Part shown: piece by piece, positions 60,986 to 64,000 of the stretch
Position numbering within the stretch: position 1 is the stretch's first letter
Layout of the letters: each line of letters starts with the position of its first letter
Assembly (NCBI GenBank): GCA_020831965.1
Contig: JAFIFP010000008.1
Location: forward strand, 88,399-152,398
Source: Idiomarina sp.
GTDB lineage: Bacteria > Pseudomonadota > Gammaproteobacteria > Enterobacterales > Alteromonadaceae
Direction of reading: 5' to 3'
Length of the DNA: 64,000 nucleotides
Position numbers and translations under genes: made by a program
The notes under the pieces: generated by a model
Told to the model about the DNA's origin: nothing
The model's input: only the letters and a program-made list of their open reading frames with translations
Databases searched by the model: none

Positions 60986-62230
60986 CTAAGTCGCGAGCAG
61001 CCAGCCGATATACACCAGAGTAAAGCTGACTAAATAAGTCAAACCAATCCACGCCCAGACTGAGAGCACTCGAGAGCCCGATCCGGTTTTGCGCCATAAA
61101 CTGAAGTTGAGCCAAGCAAAAACGGGGGTAGTCACAAAGGCCAATGCCATCGCAAAGGTCAACATGGGTCCCAGTGCGCCAGCGAAGAAAAGAATCACAG
61201 CAAGTCCTGACAACCCCTGAAGGAGGAGGAGAGTATTTAAGCGCCGCTGTTTATGCTTCGAGGGCTTTTGCAGCTCCCAGCATTCAGTAAGTACTCGCGA
61301 GTAACCATCAAGCACAGTTAGGGTAGTCCCAAACATACAAATAAAGGCAATAGCTGCCACTAACCAACGTGACCATTCGCCAATGGTCACGGCATACATA
61401 CTTACTAACTGCTGAGCAAATGGCCCACCCGCCAAAGCAATCTCAGTAGTAGAGCCATGCTGAATCAAAGCACCAAGCGCTAAGAATACCAATGCGAGGC
61501 CAGCGGTTGTCCAGTAGCCCACATTAAAGTCAAACACACCAAAGGGCTTGGTGCTGGGTGCCAGGCGATGCTTGGAGCGCAACCACAGGGAATTGATGAC
61601 AGAAATTTCGATTGGCGCAGGCATCCAACCCATCATGGCAATGAGAAAGCCAAAGGTCGCCATGGCCCAAGGACTAGGGCTTTGATAATCTGCGGGCACC
61701 GCCGCGCCTTGCTGCCAGGCCACTACAAGTGCCGCGACACTGGCAATGGTGAGCAGCAGCATAAACACCTTAGCCGTCCAGTCGAGTAGGCGATAGCGCC
61801 CCAATATGAGCAAAGACCAACAGATCACCAACAGGAGCGCACTCAGCCACACCACCGACGGGGGTGTCGGCAATACCCAAGACAAGAAGTACTGCAGCAA
61901 TGTGGCCGTCAGCAACAAAACTCCCGCCGTATTCACCACAGCCGCAACGATAGCGAGAACTATAAAGACACCGAAGTACCCACGCCCTTCTTGGCGATAA
62001 CCTTCGATCAGGCTTTGTTCTTGAGAAAGCGTGTAGGAAACGGCAAAGCGGAAGAAGGGATACTTCAAGACATTCACCAGCAAAATGACCCAAAGCAATT
62101 GCCAGCCAAACAGAGCACCTGCCTGAGTCGACGCAACCAAGTGAGAGCCACCAATCGCCGCCGTCGCCATTAACAAGCCAGGCCCTAACGCCCGCAACCG
62201 CTCATGCCAATCCGAAAAGAGAAGTTTCAT
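60986..62230 (-). CDS. Nramp-family transporter without the DPGN motif
   Basis: 414 residues, about 11 membrane helices with the Nramp/COG1914 framework: GPGLLMATAAIGGSHLVAS in helix 1, TQAGALFGWQLLWVILL in helix 2 and MMGWMPAPIEIS in helix 6. Canonical Nramp proteins have DPGN in helix 1 and MPH in helix 6 for Mn/Fe binding. Here helix 1 has GGSH and helix 6 has MPA, so the metal-binding Asp and Asn are lost, although the helix 6 Met is kept. Transported ion unknown; classical Mn2+ uptake should not be assumed. Monocistronic. Confidence 0.85.
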   Translation of the reverse strand: MKLLFSDWHERLRALGPGLLMATAAIGGSHLVASTQAGALFGWQLLWVILLVNVLKYPFFRFAVSYTLSQEQSLIEGYRQEGRGYFGVFIVLAIVAAVVNTAGVLLLTATLLQYFLSWVLPTPPSVVWLSALLLVICWSLLILGRYRLLDWTAKVFMLLLTIASVAALVVAWQQGAAVPADYQSPSPWAMATFGFLIAMMGWMPAPIEISVINSLWLRSKHRLAPSTKPFGVFDFNVGYWTTAGLALVFLALGALIQHGSTTEIALAGGPFAQQLVSMYAVTIGEWSRWLVAAIAFICMFGTTLTVLDGYSRVLTECWELQKPSKHKQRRLNTLLLLQGLSGLAVILFFAGALGPMLTFAMALAFVTTPVFAWLNFSLWRKTGSGSRVLSVWAWIGLTYLVSFTLVYIGWLLAT

Positions 62231-62364
62231 ATCAGGTATTCAGGTGAAAAAATGAAAGAAGTCAGCATAATGACTTTGCCAGCGTGCAGCAATCCCACCT
62301 TTCGGCTGGACAACAGCCCATGAATTCCCTAAAATCCCCGCCTGCTTTGCAGCAAAAGAACAAA

Positions 62365-62441
<77 letters not shown>

Positions 62442-62859
62442 TCTTTATATACTATCCATTGATAGTAAATACTTACTTATTTTTCTTTGTGTCCATCCTG
62501 TGACCACTTTGTGACCATAATTTTCAAGAAGGACATGCCCGATGTCTATTTTTGACCTTTAGCTATAAAGTTTTAATAGCTTTAGGGAGCGCTGACGTTG
62601 AGTGTCAAAAGGATCCGACACTCAAAATCAGCCCTGTCATATGACCTCTACTGAAGAGTGTTCATTTTGCTAGAAATGGAGACCTGTCAAAAAACTAAAG
62701 TCTCAGCGAAATTATGGTGTTATTTCTATGCAGAGAGCACGTCAAAAAATATTGAAGCTCGAGAGAGCTCAAGTATGTACGAATGAGTTGGCAGCGAGAG
62801 AAAAAAGGGCCGATAGGCCCTTTTTTTGCTTGGAACTCGCTAAAGCGAGAACGGAGAGT
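62442..62859. other. Gene-free stretch downstream of tRNA-Arg
   Basis: About 420 bp, poorer in GC than the rest. Seen: a hairpin GAGTGTC...GACACTC near 62600-62623, and a terminator at 62801-62827. On the minus strand 62480-62520 reads MVTKWSQDGHKEK then stop, which could be the tail of a decayed integrase but is too short to support. No credible gene. Confidence 0.4.
62801..62827 (+). terminator. Rho-independent terminator of an unidentified transcript
   Basis: AAAAGGGCC-GATA-GGCCCTTTT followed by TTT. No recognised gene lies directly upstream; the tRNA ends 360 nt before, so it may end a small RNA or the decayed element. Confidence 0.7.
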
Positions 62860-62970
62860 GTAAAAATAACTGTGTAAATGGCATTCTAATCAACTCCTTA
62901 GAAGGATATCAGAATGCCAATATCAGACAAACTCATCGACCAGCTGCTTGAAGGCTGTGACTCTCAGTGA
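62860..62970 (+). mobile_element. Remnant of an IS256-type insertion sequence (left end and transposase N-terminus)
   Basis: A GAGAGTGTAAAAATAACTGTGT sequence (from about 62855) looks like an IS256-family terminal repeat. It is followed after about 50 nt by ATG 62913, coding MPISDKLIDQLLEGCDSQ then stop, which fits the start of IS256-type transposases. The rest of the gene is missing, so this is a truncated relic. Identification is from recognised pattern only and would need a database comparison. Confidence 0.5.
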
Positions 62971-63423
62971 TAAAGTTTTTACAAAACTCATAGAAAAGAT
63001 GACAAGTCGAGACTAGAAGTTCAAAAAATGGCTCTCCTCCAATCATCTCATGGCGAATACATGTGCAAACGACGTGCTCTGATTATGACCTCACCCATCA
63101 AACTACATGATCTGAAGTGTACCAATACAAAAAACTAAAGTTCCTTATTCAGAGCTTTTAGCTTTTTGGTCATCGCTTGCAAAATGGTCCGCAGTTCACC
63201 GTGCATTGACTCTTCGTTGCGGACTCTTCAGGTAATTGGCGTAGAGCGCGAGGAACAAAGAGATATACCGGAATTTTTGAAATATCGTTCGACTAATCTA
63301 TAGATTCGACTAGGATATTAGGCGATACAACCTACAGCGACTTGAACTTAACATCTCATTCAGCTTAGACCGTTGCTTCATGTTGCGATTTGAAGAGTCC
63401 AATACAAGTCAAGGGATGCGTAA
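62971..63423. other. Gene-free, decayed stretch
   Basis: 450 bp with no convincing gene. On the minus strand two neighbouring frames around 63135-63270 read YISLFLALYANYLKSPQ and then MHGELRTILQAMTKKLKALNKEL with a stop at 63135. This suggests the tail of a protein gene broken by a frameshift, but it is not well enough supported to call. AT-rich compared with the rest. Confidence 0.4.
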
Positions 63424-63735
63424 ATGCCAAAGGTTAATAGAGCTCAACTTGATGTTGCAAATCGCGTGTTTGACGAGTCAAAGAAGAGTAAGAAAGCACG
63501 CTCAAAGCCCAAAGTTGATAAAGCGAAGCCAGGTACCAAGAAGCCTAAAAAGAAGAGTGTTAAGCGTAAGAAGGTTCCGAAAAGGTCACGGAAATCCTCA
63601 CTGTATGCCGACAAGTCAATCGTTCGGAAGCTCACTCCAGAGCAAAAGAAGCTTCGCAACCGAGATCTGCGAAGTGGATTTGAAGAAGGCGCCTCAACAC
63701 CAAGTTCCAACATTCGTTATGCGACAAAAAAGTAG
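63424..63735 (+). CDS. Hypothetical small Lys-rich basic protein
   Basis: 103 residues with 24 or more Lys in the first 60 (SKKSKKARSKPKVDKAKPG, KKPKKKSVKRKKVPKRSRKS), resembling nucleic-acid-binding tails. GGGA lies about 8 nt before ATG 63424. A second frame (63380-63745) overlaps it and is taken as a shadow because the Lys-rich frame has the ribosome site. No family recognised. It is in the accessory right end and may belong to a mobile element. Confidence 0.5.
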   Translation: MPKVNRAQLDVANRVFDESKKSKKARSKPKVDKAKPGTKKPKKKSVKRKKVPKRSRKSSLYADKSIVRKLTPEQKKLRNRDLRSGFEEGASTPSSNIRYATKK

Positions 63736-63789
63736 AAGCTCTTAGCTTAGGCGCCACAAATCCCGCTCTATCACTTTGATGAGGACCCC

Positions 63790-63903
63790 ATGACTGAGTT
63801 TAAAAAACTAACCGTCAGAGATAAGAGACAAATTCGCAAGCTATATAAGGACCAGGTAGCCAGGGTGAGATCGCGAACATTTAATGACCAGTCGAGCTAT
63901 TAA
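63790..63903 (+). CDS. Hypothetical 37-aa basic protein
   Basis: 37 residues (MTEFKKLTVRDKRQIRKLY..., ending NDQSSY), with GAGG 5 nt before ATG 63790. Too short for family assignment. Basic, helical, and next to the other basic small protein; could be a small DNA-binding or toxin-antitoxin component, but nothing shows which. Confidence 0.4.
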   Translation: MTEFKKLTVRDKRQIRKLYKDQVARVRSRTFNDQSSY

Positions 63904-63968
63904 ATAATCGATCGATTTGACGATCAGTTCTAGTCGTGATCATATACTCTCTTTTGCGGAGAGCCCCA

Positions 63969-64000
63969 ATGAGCCTGACCTTGCTGACTGACCACTTTGC
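63969..64000 (+). CDS. Start of a gene cut by the right window edge
   Basis: ATG 63969 with GGAG 7 nt upstream and no stop to the edge: MSLTLLTDHF. Only 10 residues visible, so no identity is possible. Given the good ribosome site it is likely a real start. Confidence 0.4.
   Translation, partial: MSLTLLTDHF

Noticed and set aside
62480..62520. Integrase C-terminal tail after the tRNA
   Set aside because: Only 13 codons on the minus strand; the resemblance is too short to rely on.
63380..63745. 121-codon frame overlapping the Lys-rich small gene
   Set aside because: Overlaps the better supported frame at 63424 with its ribosome site; product shows no pattern.

Overview
The window looks like the chromosome of a free-living, probably marine or halophilic gammaproteobacterium. 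The ftsY-ftsE-ftsX-rpoH order, purEK, dinB, rep, pqiABC, a CBS/CGL reverse trans-sulfuration pair, an S46 peptidase and an abundance of GGDEF/EAL proteins together suggest the Alteromonadales, perhaps Idiomarinaceae. That placement is inferred from gene content, not from a search. The window is gene-dense, with many ATGA start/stop overlaps, and carries one tRNA and no rRNA or CRISPR array.

Layout. 0-1.5 kb: 5' part of a beta-propeller (Reg_prop) sensor, cut by the left edge. 1.6-5.8 kb: ykgJ-like gene, rpoH, ftsX, ftsE, ftsY on the minus strand. 5.9-10 kb: rsmD, a DUF416 gene, a MarC-like membrane protein, and a plus-strand pair of PLP enzymes (threonine-dehydratase-like and D-threonine-aldolase-like). 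10-12.6 kb: cbs-cgl-VOC operon for homocysteine-to-cysteine conversion. 12.7-15.7 kb: a lipoprotein, a membrane protein and comM.

15.7-20 kb is the most interesting block. It holds a 39-aa soluble protein, a 52-aa membrane protein, two PRC-barrel proteins and two paralogous Crp/Fnr regulators. All six are preceded by the same partly palindromic 20-bp box (half-site near TATGTGCG/CGCACATA). In five of them the box lies 28.5-29.5 bp from a TATACT-like -10, the geometry of an activator at about -41.5. This looks like a self-contained, autoregulated Crp/Fnr-type regulon.

20-30.4 kb: an outer-membrane barrel, a bestrophin, a TPR-like secreted protein, an EF-hand protein, then a seven-gene minus-strand run ubiK-pqiA-pqiB-pqiC-sialidase-like-histidine kinase-response regulator. 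30.5-39.3 kb: rep, a GAF-GAF-GGDEF-EAL protein, cytochrome c5, dinB, an S46 peptidase. 39.7-48.9 kb: purEK, a frameshifted MASE1-GGDEF-EAL gene, then glpK-cdd-deoC-deoA-deoB for glycerol and nucleoside use. 48.8-62.2 kb: two more GGDEF/EAL proteins, an S9 peptidase, an esterase, OsmC, a small heat-shock gene behind a ROSE-like RNA thermometer, an exported M17 aminopeptidase, an LpxH-like phosphatase, and an Nramp-like transporter lacking the DPGN motif.

At 62.4 kb a tRNA-Arg(CCG) marks a change. The last 1.5 kb is poorer in GC and gene-sparse, with an apparent IS256-type transposase remnant and short basic ORFs, as expected at the edge of an integrated element. How the parts connect: RpoH (1.8 kb) is the likely activator of the small heat-shock gene (54 kb), and four c-di-GMP genes (one broken) are spread through the window.
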